Shown here one piece after another: positions 34,406 to 42,885 of a stretch of DNA of 64,000 nt; the first letter of the stretch is position 1, and every line of letters starts with the position of its first letter. The notes beneath the pieces are model-generated. The model ran no database searches. It saw nothing but the letters and a program-made list of their open reading frames with translations, and was not told the origin of the DNA. The position numbers and the translations under genes were made by a program. The DNA is from an uncultured Anaeromusa sp. (GTDB taxonomy: Bacteria > Bacillota > Negativicutes > Anaeromusales > Anaeromusaceae): the NCBI RefSeq assembly GCF_963676855.1, contig NZ_OY781460.1, positions 372,001-436,000 on the forward strand. The letters run 5' to 3'.

Positions 34406-34747
34406 GTGGAGTTCACAGTAAAATTTATCGTGTTCTTTCTACTTCTTCCCTTCGCCTTTCGAAAGCTATCCTACTTTGTAACAAACAGAATTCTGGACTT
34501 AGGCACGTTTCCAAAAACCATAGTTGGTTTTCTTTGGGGCATACTGATTGCTTCCTTGTTTATTCACCTTGTCGCAGGCCTCCAATCGCTTTTCATGATT
34601 TTCGGCTATATGTCCGGCGTATACTGCGCCGCCTTGTCATACAGGCGGGACATCGAAACAGCTATGCTGCTGGCTCCAGCCAACATCTCCAGCTTATTCA
34701 CTTATGGCGCTATCGTTTTGGCGAGCCTATGGTTAAACAATAATTAG
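34406..34747 (+). CDS. Small membrane protein, unrecognised
   Basis: 113 residues with three or four hydrophobic helices: KFIVFFLLLPFAF, TIVGFLWGILIASLFIHLVAGL, LFMIFGYMSGVYCAALSY and a C-terminal FTYGAIVLASLWL. GTG start at 34406 with AAGGCGG upstream. No family is recognised. It ends 43 nt before terC on the same strand, so a shared transcript is likely. Confidence 0.6.
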   Translation: MEFTVKFIVFFLLLPFAFRKLSYFVTNRILDLGTFPKTIVGFLWGILIASLFIHLVAGLQSLFMIFGYMSGVYCAALSYRRDIETAMLLAPANISSLFTYGAIVLASLWLNNN

Positions 34748-34790
34748 CAGACTCTATTACCTCTTCTTATTGCCGAAAGGAGCTATCCCC

Positions 34791-35549
34791 ATGGAATGGT
34801 TGCTGAATCCGCAAGTCTGGATGGCCTTAATAACCCTAAGCGCCCTGGAAATCGTACTCGGAATTGACAATATCGTGTTCATATCCATTCAAGCAGGAAA
34901 ACTGCCACCGCATCTCCAGGCAAAGGCGCGCCAGGTCGGCCTTGCCTTAGCAATGCTTACACGCATTGCGCTGCTGTTTTCTCTTTCCTGGCTCATGGGA
35001 CTCACCTTGCCGCTTTTCACCGTTTTAAGCAACGAAATATCCGGCCGCGATTTGATTCTTATTACCGGCGGCTTATTTTTGATTTGGAAAAGCACGATGG
35101 AGATTCACGAAAAGCTCGAAGGTGTCGAAGGACCTTCTTCTGTACAAGCTAAAGCCACTTTCAGCGCTGTGATTATTCAAATCTTGTTGCTGGATATTGT
35201 TTTTTCTCTTGATTCCATCATTACCGCTCTCGGCATGGCGGAACAGCTGAGTGTTATGGTTGCAGCCGTAATCATTGCTGTTGTTTTCATGATGATTTTC
35301 TCGGGAAAAATCAGCGCTTTTGTAGAGCAACATCCGACCATCAAAATACTAGCCTTAAGTTTTCTGCTTCTCATCGGCGTAGTGCTTATCGGCGACGGCC
35401 TTGATATGCACATTCCTAAAGGATACATCTATTTCGCAATGGCCTTCTCCGTCATCGTCGAGATGTTCAACCTAAAAGTCAGGCAGAGTCATCCGGTCAA
35501 GCTTCATCAGCCCCACTTACCGAAGGAAACAGAAGCAGACAAGCATTGA
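34791..35549 (+). CDS. TerC family integral membrane protein
   Basis: 252 residues from the ATG at 34791 (AAAGGAG 9 nt upstream; a TTG-initiated frame at 34770 overlaps that site). Seven or more helices. The family metal-site pattern appears as EIVLGIDNIVFISI in helix 1 and LLDIVFSLDSIITALGM mid-protein (acidic residues in the membrane). TerC proteins are linked to Mn2+ export and metalation of secreted proteins. Stop at 35549, close to the island boundary. Confidence 0.9.
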   Translation: MEWLLNPQVWMALITLSALEIVLGIDNIVFISIQAGKLPPHLQAKARQVGLALAMLTRIALLFSLSWLMGLTLPLFTVLSNEISGRDLILITGGLFLIWKSTMEIHEKLEGVEGPSSVQAKATFSAVIIQILLLDIVFSLDSIITALGMAEQLSVMVAAVIIAVVFMMIFSGKISAFVEQHPTIKILALSFLLLIGVVLIGDGLDMHIPKGYIYFAMAFSVIVEMFNLKVRQSHPVKLHQPHLPKETEADKH

Positions 35550-35592
35550 GAAACCTTAACAAACCTACTTTTGGCAACTTTTCAACACAAAA

Positions 35593-35620
35593 AAGCCTTC
35601 GCGCAAATGCGCGAAGGCTT
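35593..35620 (-). terminator. Orphan copy of a tRNA-Lys terminator
   Basis: AAGCCTTCGCGC-atttt-type loop-GCGCGAAGGCTT with a T-run on the minus strand. It parallels the terminator at 37817-37841 downstream of the intact tRNA-Lys, but here only a tRNA remnant lies upstream. Confidence 0.7.
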
Positions 35621-35670
35621 GAATTTACTGGTGACAAACCAGGAAATAAAACCTCGAACCTATTGATATT
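35611..35670 (-). repeat. Left attachment-site copy: decayed 3' end of tRNA-Lys(CTT)
   Basis: 26 bases (35611-35636) are identical to 37832-37857, covering the terminator arm, spacer and the TGGTGACA acceptor end. The match then decays across the T-arm: AACCTCGAACCTAtTGAT against AACCCCGAACCTAcTGAT. About 32 of 41 bases of the tRNA 3' part are still shared. This is the signature of element integration in a tRNA 3' end. Confidence 0.75.
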
Positions 35671-35821
35671 ACAAAAGGAACAAGAATTATGCTTATTAAT
35701 GTTAATTTTTCTATTTCGAGGCAAGGTAGCACCTGTTTTTTTATTCCAGATTAGACTGTTTTTCTGCTATTTTTTATCATATAATGTATATATTCTACTT
35801 TAAAATGGGGAGATAAAGATT

Positions 35822-36580
35822 TTGCGAGTAGCGTTAATTATATTTTTAGTTCTTTTTATTCCATGTGGTTTATGGGTGATATTTTTTGGCTATACACGTA
35901 TTCCGACTGAAAACGATATTGACTTTGTTAAAAAGATTGATAATTTGGGGCCTATTGCAACTTGGTTAAGTAGTTCGATAACGTTTTTATTTACGCCAGT
36001 AAGTGTATATTTAGTATATCTCACATTTAAAAGGCAGAATGAACAGTTAAATGAAACTAAGAAACAGTTGGAAAAACAGAGCAAAAATCAAGATCAAGAT
36101 CGCTTTGAGAAAACATTTTTTAACATGCTCAACTATTTTGATGATATATCGAAAAGCGTAAAATCGACTGTTCTAACGAGCGATGGTAAGAAGGAATATG
36201 TCGGCAAAGAATTTTTTAATAAAATGCATTTTGATGTTTTTCACGAGCTTTGTGAACGCGAAAAAAAGAGTGGCAATAAAAATTTAACGTTGTTACTGAT
36301 GCTTGAAAGAGATATGGGGACGTATATTGGGGTTTTGAATTGCTTATTGTATTTAATTGATCAATCGTCAATAACTGAAAAGGGGATATACATTGAATTG
36401 ATTAAGTCGATGATAACAGGCGAACAAAAATATACCGTTCGATACTATGTAGACGAATCGTTAATGGAAGAGACTAAAGCCTTAAAAGAATTAATAAATA
36501 AATATGATATATGTGATCAGAATAAAAAGGAAGAATTCGCAAAGAAATTTAATGAGAAAATGCAAGAAGTGAAAAAGTAA
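35822..36580 (+). CDS. AbiC-like putative phage abortive infection protein
   Basis: 252 residues, TTG start with GGGGAG 9 nt upstream. Two N-terminal membrane helices (about 3-24 and 47-68, with LGPIATWLSSSITFLFTPVSVYLVYLTF) precede a coiled coil (RQNEQLNETKKQLEKQ) and the segment DRFEKTFFNMLNYFDDI. That order and the F-E-x-T-F-F-x-M-L core are typical of the putAbiC family; members abort phage infection in lactococci. The gene is visibly AT-rich with codons such as ATA and AAA frequent, unlike its neighbours, and lies between the two tRNA-Lys att copies, so it was probably acquired. Length is shorter than lactococcal AbiC. Confidence 0.65.
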   Translation: MRVALIIFLVLFIPCGLWVIFFGYTRIPTENDIDFVKKIDNLGPIATWLSSSITFLFTPVSVYLVYLTFKRQNEQLNETKKQLEKQSKNQDQDRFEKTFFNMLNYFDDISKSVKSTVLTSDGKKEYVGKEFFNKMHFDVFHELCEREKKSGNKNLTLLLMLERDMGTYIGVLNCLLYLIDQSSITEKGIYIELIKSMITGEQKYTVRYYVDESLMEETKALKELINKYDICDQNKKEEFAKKFNEKMQEVKK

Positions 36581-36599
36581 ATATCTCCCACTTGTTCTT

Positions 36600-36632
36600 G
36601 AGATCAAGAGCTTTTAGTTCCTTGATCTTTTT
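36600..36632 (+). terminator. Terminator of the AbiC-like gene
   Basis: AGATCAAG-(12 nt)-CTTGATCT followed by TTTTT. Confidence 0.8.
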
Positions 36633-36683
36633 ACTGGAAAGGGAGTTTTACAAATTACCGATAGTAATATTTTTTATATAAGT

Positions 36684-37748
36684 GGCGGATTGTCAAGCCA
36701 AGTGCGACACCTCGTGTAAAAAGACTTGAATAGGAGATTTCCAGCCTAAACATTTTCTAGGCCTAGAATTAAGAAGGAACAAATTCTTAATAAGATCATC
36801 CTGGTCAATTAAGGCCAAGTCGGTTTTCTTGGGATAAAACTCTCGAGAAGTCCATTCGCATTCTCATTACTTCCGCGTTGCCAAGAACAATACGGATCGG
36901 CGAAATATAGTGGAAGCCCTAATTTTTCATGGAGTGCTTCATGGCAAGCAAATTCTTTCCCGCGGTCTGAAGTGGCTGTTTTAAAAGCAGCACTAGGCAA
37001 AGCCGAATATACTTGAATAATGGCTGATTCCATAGAAGCAGCGGAACGATCAGGTATTTTGATAGCGGTATATAGACGGCTTTTGCGCTCTACAAAGGTA
37101 GCTAGGCATCCTTTGCTCTTGCCACGGCTGGACACTACTGTATCTAGTTCCCAGTGTCCAAATGTATCTCTGCTTTCGACCTCAGTGGGCCGCTCAGCAA
37201 TGGTATGGCCAACGGCCAACCGCCCCCGTGTTTCCACTGGCTTTCGCCGCTTTCCTTTTTGTCTGAGCTGTTCTAAATTACTATGTTTTAACCAACCTCT
37301 ATAAAGCCATGTATAAATGGTTTTGAAACTCAGCTTGCCGGCAAGAAGAGTATTGGCGATTTGTTCTGGAGACCACGTTTCAGAAAGTTTTTCTTCAATG
37401 GTTGCTGCTAGGGAATCCGTAAATTTCCCGACAGGTTTTGATCGAGTACGTCTGGTCTCATAGCCCTGTTGCGAGGATTCTGCGATATAGGTTGAAGCAT
37501 TGTCTCGCTTTAATTCACGGGAGATCGATGAATGATGTCGTCCCATAACTACGCCTATTTTGCGAGCGGAGTACCCTGCTTGATGTAATCCTTCTATACG
37601 GCCGCGCTCGCATATAGTAAAATGATGGTAGCTCATGTTGAGTCCTCCGTCGAATGGTGTGGTGAGATACTTCATTCTACACGAAGGATTCGCGTGAGCT
37701 GTGCTTTTTTACGCTGTGCGCCTGTCGCACTTCATTTTACAATCTGCC
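36684..37748 (-). mobile_element. IS30-family insertion sequence
   Basis: Imperfect terminal inverted repeats: GGCGGATTGTCAAGCCAAGT at the left end and, reading inward from the right, GGCAGATTGTAAAATGAAGT; both continue GCGACA. AAGT flanks both ends as a possible target duplication (36680-36683, 37749-37752). About 1065 bp. Inserted inside the tRNA-Lys island. Confidence 0.85.
36693..37636 (-). pseudogene. IS30 transposase, frameshifted near the 3' end
   Basis: It starts at the ATG at 37636 (GGAGG 7 nt upstream) with SYHHFTICERGRIEGLHQAGYSARKIG (HTH) and carries the DDE domain: HWELDTVV, ATSDRGKEFA and GSNENANGLL. After LLESFIP the frame shifts and stops at 36809. In the adjacent frame the conserved end continues as KKTDLALIDQ, then NSRPRKCLGWKSPIQVFL, to the TGA at 36693. 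One base appears lost in a CCCAAGAAAA stretch near 36829. Probably inactive unless the shift is programmed. Confidence 0.8.
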
Positions 37749-37816
37749 AAGTAGTGTTTATTGGTATCATTTTTTAAAGATAAACACTAAATAAACACCA
37801 CATTAGACATAAAAAA

Positions 37817-37849
37817 GCCTCCGCATACCCTGCGAAGGCTTGAATTTAC

Positions 37850-37857
<8 letters not shown>
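37817..37857 (-). repeat. Right attachment-site copy and terminator of tRNA-Lys(CTT)
   Basis: AAGCCTTCGCA-gggta-TGCGGAGGCTT and T-run on the minus strand, then the tRNA 3' end. Bases 37832-37857 equal 35611-35636. Confidence 0.75.
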
Positions 37858-37925
<68 letters not shown>

Positions 37926-37970
37926 ATTTTATTACGAGAAAATAATTACGTTCTCTTTAACACGGTTTTT

Positions 37971-37999
37971 ATTATACACTCTCAAAATATAAAATGCAA
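37971..37999 (-). promoter_or_regulatory. Promoter of tRNA-Lys(CTT)
   Basis: TTGCAT (37994-37999), 17 nt, TATAAT (37971-37976). Confidence 0.8.
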
Positions 38000-38099
38000 C
38001 TTTTACTGCAATTCTTCTCAAAAAGCATAGTCATTTATCATAAAAGCGACTATAATGAACTGCAGGTAAATTTTTCAATTTTTTTGAAGGAGTTCAACA

Positions 38100-39311
38100 A
38101 TGAAGTTCATTGAAAGCGTTTTGCACTATGTTAAATCAAACGATTTATACCCGGACATGCGCGTCGTTAACGACGTGCCCTATCCCAGCTTAATTATAGA
38201 AGGCAAGGAGTATTTATGTTTTTGCTCCAATAACTATCTGGGTCTTTCTATTCACCCCCAAGTAAAGGCGGCAGCAATCAAGGGAATAGAGCGCTACGGC
38301 ATTGGCACCTGCGAGTCCCGCATGGTAGCCGGCAATTTGGAAGTATTAGAAGAACTCGAGCAGGCTCTTGCCAAATTCAAAGACCTGCCGTCAGCAATAG
38401 TCTTTATTACCGGCTTTATGGCTAACTTAGGCATTATTCCCGCCATCATGGACGATCCGGACCAGTTCGGCATTTACAATTTGCCAATGTCGGTAAGCGA
38501 CAAAGACAATCTTATTGTCAGCGACTTTCTCAACCATCAGAGCATTCGCGAAGGCTGTATGATTAGCCGAGCCAATGTCAAAAGCTACATTCATAAAGAC
38601 ATGGATCATTTAGAAAAAATCTTAAACCGCACCCAGGCTAAACGCAAGCTGATCGTTACGGACGGCGTTTTTAGTATGGACGGCGATATTGCACCGTTGC
38701 CTGATATTATCCGCTTAGCGCGTAAATACGACGCCATGATCATGGTGGACGACGCCCATGCTACCGGCGTGCTGGGCCCTAACGGCAAAGGAACCTCCGA
38801 GCACTTCGGTGTCCAAGGACAAATTGACATTGAGATGGGTACTATGAGCAAAGCCTTCGGCGCCATTGGCGGTTATGTCGCCGGTTCTGAAACGTTGATC
38901 CAGTATTTGAAGATGCGCGCCTCTTCCTTCATCTACACCTCCTCCATTCCACCAGAACAGGCCTGCGGCATTCTAGCAGCCCTGAAAATCATGCAGGAAA
39001 ACGACAGTTTGCGTCTGTCTTTATGGAAAAATGTCCACCGCCTCAAAGACGGCCTCAAAAGCATGGGCTTCGACGTCGTCAACTCGGAAACACAAATTAT
39101 TCCTATCATTATCGGCGAAGAACAAAAATGCGTCAACGTAGCTCGTTATCTTTTCGAGCACGGCATCCTAGCCCCGGCTATCAAGTATCCGGTGGTTAAG
39201 AAAAACGAAAGCCGTATCCGCCTAACAACCATTGCCACCCACACCGATGCGCACATTGACCGCGCTTTGGAAACTTTCCATTCTATGGGCAAGCACTTTG
39301 GACTTATTTAG
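38100..39311 (+). CDS. Alpha-oxoamine synthase family PLP enzyme (KBL/BioF-like)
   Basis: 403 residues. Fold type I PLP enzyme: NNYLGLSIHPQVKAA, GTCESRMVAGN, TDGVFSMDGDIAPL, VDDAHATGVLGPNGKG, and the Schiff-base lysine in GTMSKAFGAIGGY. The family condenses an acyl-CoA with an amino acid and releases CO2 (glycine C-acetyltransferase, 8-amino-7-oxononanoate synthase and relatives). No bio or tdh genes are adjacent, so the acyl-CoA and amino acid cannot be named. GAAGGAG precedes the ATG; single-gene unit with its own terminator. Confidence 0.88.
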   Translation: MKFIESVLHYVKSNDLYPDMRVVNDVPYPSLIIEGKEYLCFCSNNYLGLSIHPQVKAAAIKGIERYGIGTCESRMVAGNLEVLEELEQALAKFKDLPSAIVFITGFMANLGIIPAIMDDPDQFGIYNLPMSVSDKDNLIVSDFLNHQSIREGCMISRANVKSYIHKDMDHLEKILNRTQAKRKLIVTDGVFSMDGDIAPLPDIIRLARKYDAMIMVDDAHATGVLGPNGKGTSEHFGVQGQIDIEMGTMSKAFGAIGGYVAGSETLIQYLKMRASSFIYTSSIPPEQACGILAALKIMQENDSLRLSLWKNVHRLKDGLKSMGFDVVNSETQIIPIIIGEEQKCVNVARYLFEHGILAPAIKYPVVKKNESRIRLTTIATHTDAHIDRALETFHSMGKHFGLI

Positions 39312-39317
39312 AATAAA

Positions 39318-39345
39318 AGAAGACGGCAAGGCCGTCTTCTTTTAT
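39318..39345 (+). terminator. Terminator of the AONS-family gene
   Basis: AAGAAGACGGC-aag-GCCGTCTTCTT then TTATT, 7 nt past the stop. Confidence 0.88.
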
Positions 39346-39390
39346 TCTATGACCACACCAGCAATGGCCTAAAATTATTCCGCAAAACAA

Positions 39391-39426
39391 CAAAAGCGCT
39401 TACTGCTTTTTAGCAATAAGCGCTTA
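39391..39426 (-). terminator. Terminator of tRNA-Gln
   Basis: On the minus strand TAAGCGCTT-(14 nt)-AAGCGCTTTT then GTTGTTTT, 9 nt past the tRNA. Confidence 0.75.
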
Positions 39427-39434
39427 TTTTTTAA

Positions 39435-39511
39435 TGGCTGGGGAGGAAGGATTCGAACCCTCGGATGCCTGAGTCAGAGTCAGGTGCCTTAACCAGCTTG
39501 GCTACTCCCCA
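39435..39511 (-). tRNA. tRNA-Gln (CTG)
   Basis: 77 nt with encoded CCA. Acceptor TGGGGAG pairs with CTCCCCA; anticodon stem-loop CCTGA-CTCTGAC-TCAGG, anticodon CTG; T-arm GGGTTCGAATCCTT. Confidence 0.95.
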
Positions 39512-39541
39512 ATACAGTGGCCATTGAAAACCACAGATGTT

Positions 39542-39570
39542 ATTGTATCCCTTTTTACATAGTACGTCAA
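39542..39570 (-). promoter_or_regulatory. Promoter of tRNA-Gln
   Basis: TTGACG (39565-39570), 17 nt, TACAAT (39542-39547). Confidence 0.8.
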
Positions 39571-39649
39571 TAGAAAAATCATTTTTCCGCAGGAGTACCC
39601 CTTGCAGGCCCCGAATAAGTTTACAATATTCCTGTTGAAAGGAGCTTCT

Positions 39650-40159
39650 ATGAATACCACACGCAACCTTACACGCACCGCTCTGATCGCTGCGCTTCTC
39701 CTGACTTTTCAGTCCTTGCGCCTGCTGCTCCCTTTGCCGCCGTTAGTTTCGACACTGCTCATCGGCAGCCTCGTCAACGCCTGCTTAATCTTAGGCGCCG
39801 TCAGCGGCGGCTATCGCGGTCTAGCGGTTCTTTCTGTGCTGGCGCCGCTTATCGCTTATTTGCAGCAGCTATTGCCGCTGCCGATTTTCATTCCCTTAGT
39901 AGCCGGAGGAAATTTTTTCTTTGGCAGCCTCTATCTTTTGCTGCGGCACCAAGGCACTTTGCTTATTCTTTTAATACCGCCGCTGGGAAAAATGCTGTTT
40001 CTTTGGGGCGGCGTTACCTTCCTGCTTTCCTTGCTGGCTCTGCCGGAGTTTCTGCAGCGCCTGCTGGGATTGCTCCTCAGTTGGCCGCAATTCATTACGT
40101 CTTTAGCTGGCCTTCTGCTGGCTCAATTGGTTCTAAAAAGACTGAGAATAGAAATTTAA
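39650..40159 (+). CDS. Probable ECF transporter S component
   Basis: 169 residues from the ATG at 39650, with AAAGGAG 5 nt upstream; the frame extends back to 39602 without a site. Five or six helices and the opening NTTRNLTRTALIAALLLTF followed by SLVNACLILGAVSGG resemble S components of energy-coupling factor importers, which bind a vitamin or precursor and dock to a shared EcfAAT module. The substrate is unknown; no riboswitch is recognised in the 140-base leader. No EcfA/T genes are in the window. Confidence 0.6.
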   Translation: MNTTRNLTRTALIAALLLTFQSLRLLLPLPPLVSTLLIGSLVNACLILGAVSGGYRGLAVLSVLAPLIAYLQQLLPLPIFIPLVAGGNFFFGSLYLLLRHQGTLLILLIPPLGKMLFLWGGVTFLLSLLALPEFLQRLLGLLLSWPQFITSLAGLLLAQLVLKRLRIEI

Positions 40160-40168
40160 CGAACCTCC

Positions 40169-40198
40169 AAACAAGAGTAGCGAGAGTAGAGGACTAAC
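40169..40198 (+). repeat. R2 intergenic repeat, partial copy f
   Basis: AAACAAGAGTAGCGAGAGTA, then GAGGACTAACG. It covers the first half of the R2 core and runs into the hydE stop. Confidence 0.4.
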
Positions 40199-41216
40199 GA
40201 CGAAAGCCCGCGTCAGTGGCCACATGGCGGCCGATGGCTTGGATTTTGCCAGTAATACAGCCTCTGCAGTGAGCAGGCGTATCGTTCACGCAGATTTTCC
40301 CCGGATACAAAGCGTACTGCCGACGATAGTCTCCTTCGGTGACATTGGGCATCACCACATTGGCGCCGCGCTGCAACGCCAGGATTCTCCCTTGAGGGTT
40401 CAAGGTTTCCATAGCGGTTGTAGCGGGAATATTGCTGTTGGGCAAAAGCAGGCGCGTCAGGGCCATAACCCGCGTCGCAAGCTCAAAAGTTCCGCCTGTT
40501 TCTTGTCCCAAGGGGGTATCTGCATTCGGAATAAACGGTCCCACGCCAACCATGTCGGCATCCAAGCTCTGAAAAAACAAGATATCCGCTGCCAAAGAAG
40601 CCAGCGTCTGCCCAGGAAGGCCCACCAGGCAGCCAGTACCCACTTCATAACCAAGTTCACGCAAATCCTGCAGACAGCGCAGGCGATTAGCAAAGCTCAT
40701 CCCTGGGTCCAACTGCTCATACAGCGCCTGATCGGTGGTTTCAATGCGCAGCAAGTACCGGTCCGCCCCGGCTGCGCGGTAGCGTGCATACTCTTCACGA
40801 GATTTTTCGCCAAGGCTCAAAGTAATCGCCAACCCCAGCGTCTTGATTCGACGCAACAAGGGTTCCATGATCTCCAATGTATAATATGGATCCTCACCGG
40901 ACTGAAGAACTACCGTTTTATAGCCATAACCGACCGCCTTAACCGCTAATTCGTAGATTTCTTCGGGCTCCATGCGGTATCGCTGCACCTGATGATTATC
41001 CCGGCGAAGGCCGCAATAGAGACAGTTTTGTCGGCAAGTATTAGAAAACTCGATCAGCCCTCGCAAATGAACGCCATCACCCACCTGTTGGCGTCGTACG
41101 CGGTCTGCTGCTGCAAAGAGCTTTTCTGCTGCCGCTTCATCAGCAGCCAGCAACTGCACCAATTCTTCTTGCGATAAAGTTTGTATTTCTTCCGCCTGGT
41201 TGATTATTTTTTCCAT
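40194..41216 (-). CDS. hydE: [FeFe]-hydrogenase H-cluster maturase HydE (radical SAM)
   Basis: 340 residues. The radical SAM cluster motif is C61RQNC65LYC68 within GLIEFSNTCRQNCLYCG. GYGYKTVVLQSGED, LSLGEKSREEYARYRAAGADRYLLRIET and VGVGPFIPNADTPLG are HydE-typical. A C-terminal triad of cysteines (CVNDTPAHCRGC) may bind a second cluster. HydE supplies a complex-bound Fe(CO)(CN) precursor for the hydrogenase H-cluster with HydF and HydG, neither of which is in the window. AAGGAG precedes the ATG; 15 nt downstream of lrgB. Confidence 0.92.
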   Translation of the reverse strand: MEKIINQAEEIQTLSQEELVQLLAADEAAAEKLFAAADRVRRQQVGDGVHLRGLIEFSNTCRQNCLYCGLRRDNHQVQRYRMEPEEIYELAVKAVGYGYKTVVLQSGEDPYYTLEIMEPLLRRIKTLGLAITLSLGEKSREEYARYRAAGADRYLLRIETTDQALYEQLDPGMSFANRLRCLQDLRELGYEVGTGCLVGLPGQTLASLAADILFFQSLDADMVGVGPFIPNADTPLGQETGGTFELATRVMALTRLLLPNSNIPATTAMETLNPQGRILALQRGANVVMPNVTEGDYRRQYALYPGKICVNDTPAHCRGCITGKIQAIGRHVATDAGFRR

Positions 41217-41230
41217 AAAACGCTTTCTCC

Positions 41231-41914
41231 TTATAGTAACGCAAGCAATACCGGGGCCGCCAGCGAAGTAAAGATAGCAGCGATCGCCATAGCCGAGCTG
41301 GCCATAGCGGCAGAAGCCTCTCCTTCCAAAAGCGCCATACCGACCCCTTGCGCATGAGCCACAGTTCCCAATGCCAGCCCTCTAGCCTCTGGCAGACGAA
41401 TGCCGCACCACCGCAGCAGTGTCGGCCCCAGCGAACCACCAAAGGTCCCTGTCGCCACCACAAAAGCCACAGCCAGGGCAGGGTCGCCGCCGGACAATTG
41501 AGCGATTTCAATAGCGATTGGCGCGGTCACCGATTTAGGCAACGCCGAAATCAGCACCGCTTGACTCAAACCACCCGCTTTCGACAAAAGTACCACCAAG
41601 ACCATCGAGGTTAACGACCCCGCCGCTACGCTGCTACCAATAGCCAGCCCGTGACGCCGCAAAAGCTCTCTGTTTTTATAAAGAGGAATGGCCAACGCCA
41701 CCGTTGCCGGCCCCAGTAAAAAAGTCATAAATTCCTTCGCTGGTTCATAGGCGCTGTAGGGCGTGCCGGAAACCACTAAAAGGCTAATCATCAAAATAGT
41801 ACCAAACAAAACCATATTGAACAAGGGATGTCCATAACGAAAAAACAGCCAGCGACTCACTAAGTAGGCGCCAACAGTCAGCGCCGTAAACACCATAATC
41901 ATCACTTCATTCAT
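41231..41914 (-). CDS. lrgB: LrgB family membrane protein
   Basis: 227 residues, about six helices. Signature: LLGPATVALAIPLYKNRELLRRH, ALPKSVTAPIAIEIAQLSGGDPALAV, and GLALGTVAHAQGVGMAL (the family reads G-T-x-S-H-x-x-G-T). With LrgA it forms the holin-like system studied in lysis control and pyruvate or glycolate export. The ATG overlaps the lrgA stop as ATGA. A LytSR pair, the known regulator of lrgAB, lies 10 kb away (52338-54802). Confidence 0.93.
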   Translation of the reverse strand: MNEVMIMVFTALTVGAYLVSRWLFFRYGHPLFNMVLFGTILMISLLVVSGTPYSAYEPAKEFMTFLLGPATVALAIPLYKNRELLRRHGLAIGSSVAAGSLTSMVLVVLLSKAGGLSQAVLISALPKSVTAPIAIEIAQLSGGDPALAVAFVVATGTFGGSLGPTLLRWCGIRLPEARGLALGTVAHAQGVGMALLEGEASAAMASSAMAIAAIFTSLAAPVLLALL

Positions 41915-42276
41915 GTTCTATTTCTCCCTTGCATCCGTTGAAATACGAAACCGGCAACCCAAAACGCCGCCACCGCACTGACCACGATGGTTACGGTCAG
42001 CGCCACGGCATGCTGATAAAACAAATCCGCCCAATTCATCAAGCCCACGGCAATAGGAATAAAGAAGAACGTAATATGCCGCAGTAAAAAGCCTCCGGCC
42101 AATTCCAACTGCTCTACCTTCACCACTCCTACCGCCAACAGTAAAAACAATAGCACCATGCCTAGTACGTTGCCAGGAATAGGCACGTGCGAAATAATCG
42201 CCGCCTGATTACCAAGCCAATAAATACACCAAAGAAAAAAAACCTGCCCGCAAAATTGATACGCTTGTTTCCACAT
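41911..42276 (-). CDS. lrgA: LrgA/CidA family holin-like protein
   Basis: 121 residues from the ATG at 42276, with AGGAG 8 nt upstream; the open frame runs back to 42381 but lacks a site. Four helices; HVPIPGNVLGMVLLFLLLAVGVVK and FFFIPIAVGLMNWADL carry the LrgA pattern (PG-x-x-G-M and F-x-P-x-x-V-G). Acts in the membrane with LrgB. Confidence 0.9.
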   Translation of the reverse strand: MWKQAYQFCGQVFFLWCIYWLGNQAAIISHVPIPGNVLGMVLLFLLLAVGVVKVEQLELAGGFLLRHITFFFIPIAVGLMNWADLFYQHAVALTVTIVVSAVAAFWVAGFVFQRMQGRNRT

Positions 42277-42363
42277 AACTACCGCTCCTATACACCCTCT
42301 ATATCTCTTACATCCAACAAATACTTTTATTCCATAATGACTTTCGTTTTCCCTTTCTACCAT

Positions 42364-42419
42364 AAAAAAACAGGCTGACAACGCGCCCTAGTCCCTTCGC
42401 GTTTGTCAGCCTGTTTTTA
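42364..42419 (-). terminator. Terminator of the cheX operon
   Basis: AAAACAGGCTGACAAACGCG pairs, with a bulge, to CGCGTTGTCAGCCTGTTTTT, then T-run on the minus strand. The cheX stop codon lies within the stem. Confidence 0.85.
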
Positions 42420-42884
42420 CTTGCTGCTGGCAATGCCAATATTTAGTTCAAAAGAATAGCTATCTGCGTTCACTTCTACAACCAAAAATTTTCCGTTGCT
42501 GATACGCGCCTTAAGGGCCTCGCCCACAACCAAACTAGGTGGGGAAATATCAACAAGCAAGTTTTGTGAAGAAAAATGCGTTGCCGCATTAGCGGTAATC
42601 ATATTCACTAATTCGGAAATAGCGCTTTGCGCCATCTCATCCATCTGCGTTACCGGCATCCCCATCATCATGGTTGAAGCAATGCCTTTAGCCGCCTCTT
42701 CCGTAAAGTTATAGGCCAGATTGCCTTGCACATCTTGCGTTAAGCCAATCAATACCGTCACGCCCCGGCCTTCTACGAATTCTTCCCCCAGGCGGATTTG
42801 CCCCCGTTGAACCGACTGAAAGCCAAGCTGAGGCAAGACCGTCGCCACGGCATCCACGAAGGGATTGATCATTTTTGCATCCAT
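42417..42884 (-). CDS. cheX: CheX-type chemotaxis phosphatase
   Basis: 155 residues from the ATG at 42884 (GGGGG upstream). Single CheX domain: MINPFVDAVATVLPQLGF, VQGNLAYNFTEEAAKGIASTMM and the catalytic E-x-x-N in AISELVNMITANA. CheX dephosphorylates CheY-P as a dimer. The gene begins just 2 nt before the end of the upstream CheY-CheX fusion, so the two are translationally coupled. Confidence 0.9.
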   Translation of the reverse strand: MDAKMINPFVDAVATVLPQLGFQSVQRGQIRLGEEFVEGRGVTVLIGLTQDVQGNLAYNFTEEAAKGIASTMMMGMPVTQMDEMAQSAISELVNMITANAATHFSSQNLLVDISPPSLVVGEALKARISNGKFLVVEVNADSYSFELNIGIASSK

Positions 42885-42885
42885 A

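Noticed and set aside
35629..35670. A second functional tRNA-Lys gene
   Set aside because: Only the 3' third is recognisable; the T-arm pairing is broken and no anticodon or acceptor 5' strand follows.
38100..39311. Calling the enzyme BioF because an ECF protein (possible BioY) is nearby
   Set aside because: The S component does not show clear BioY motifs, no other bio genes occur, and KBL, BioF and related synthases cannot be told apart by eye.
39546..39649. Vitamin or preQ1 riboswitch before the ECF S component
   Set aside because: No conserved core motif could be found; mainly the tRNA-Gln promoter occupies it.
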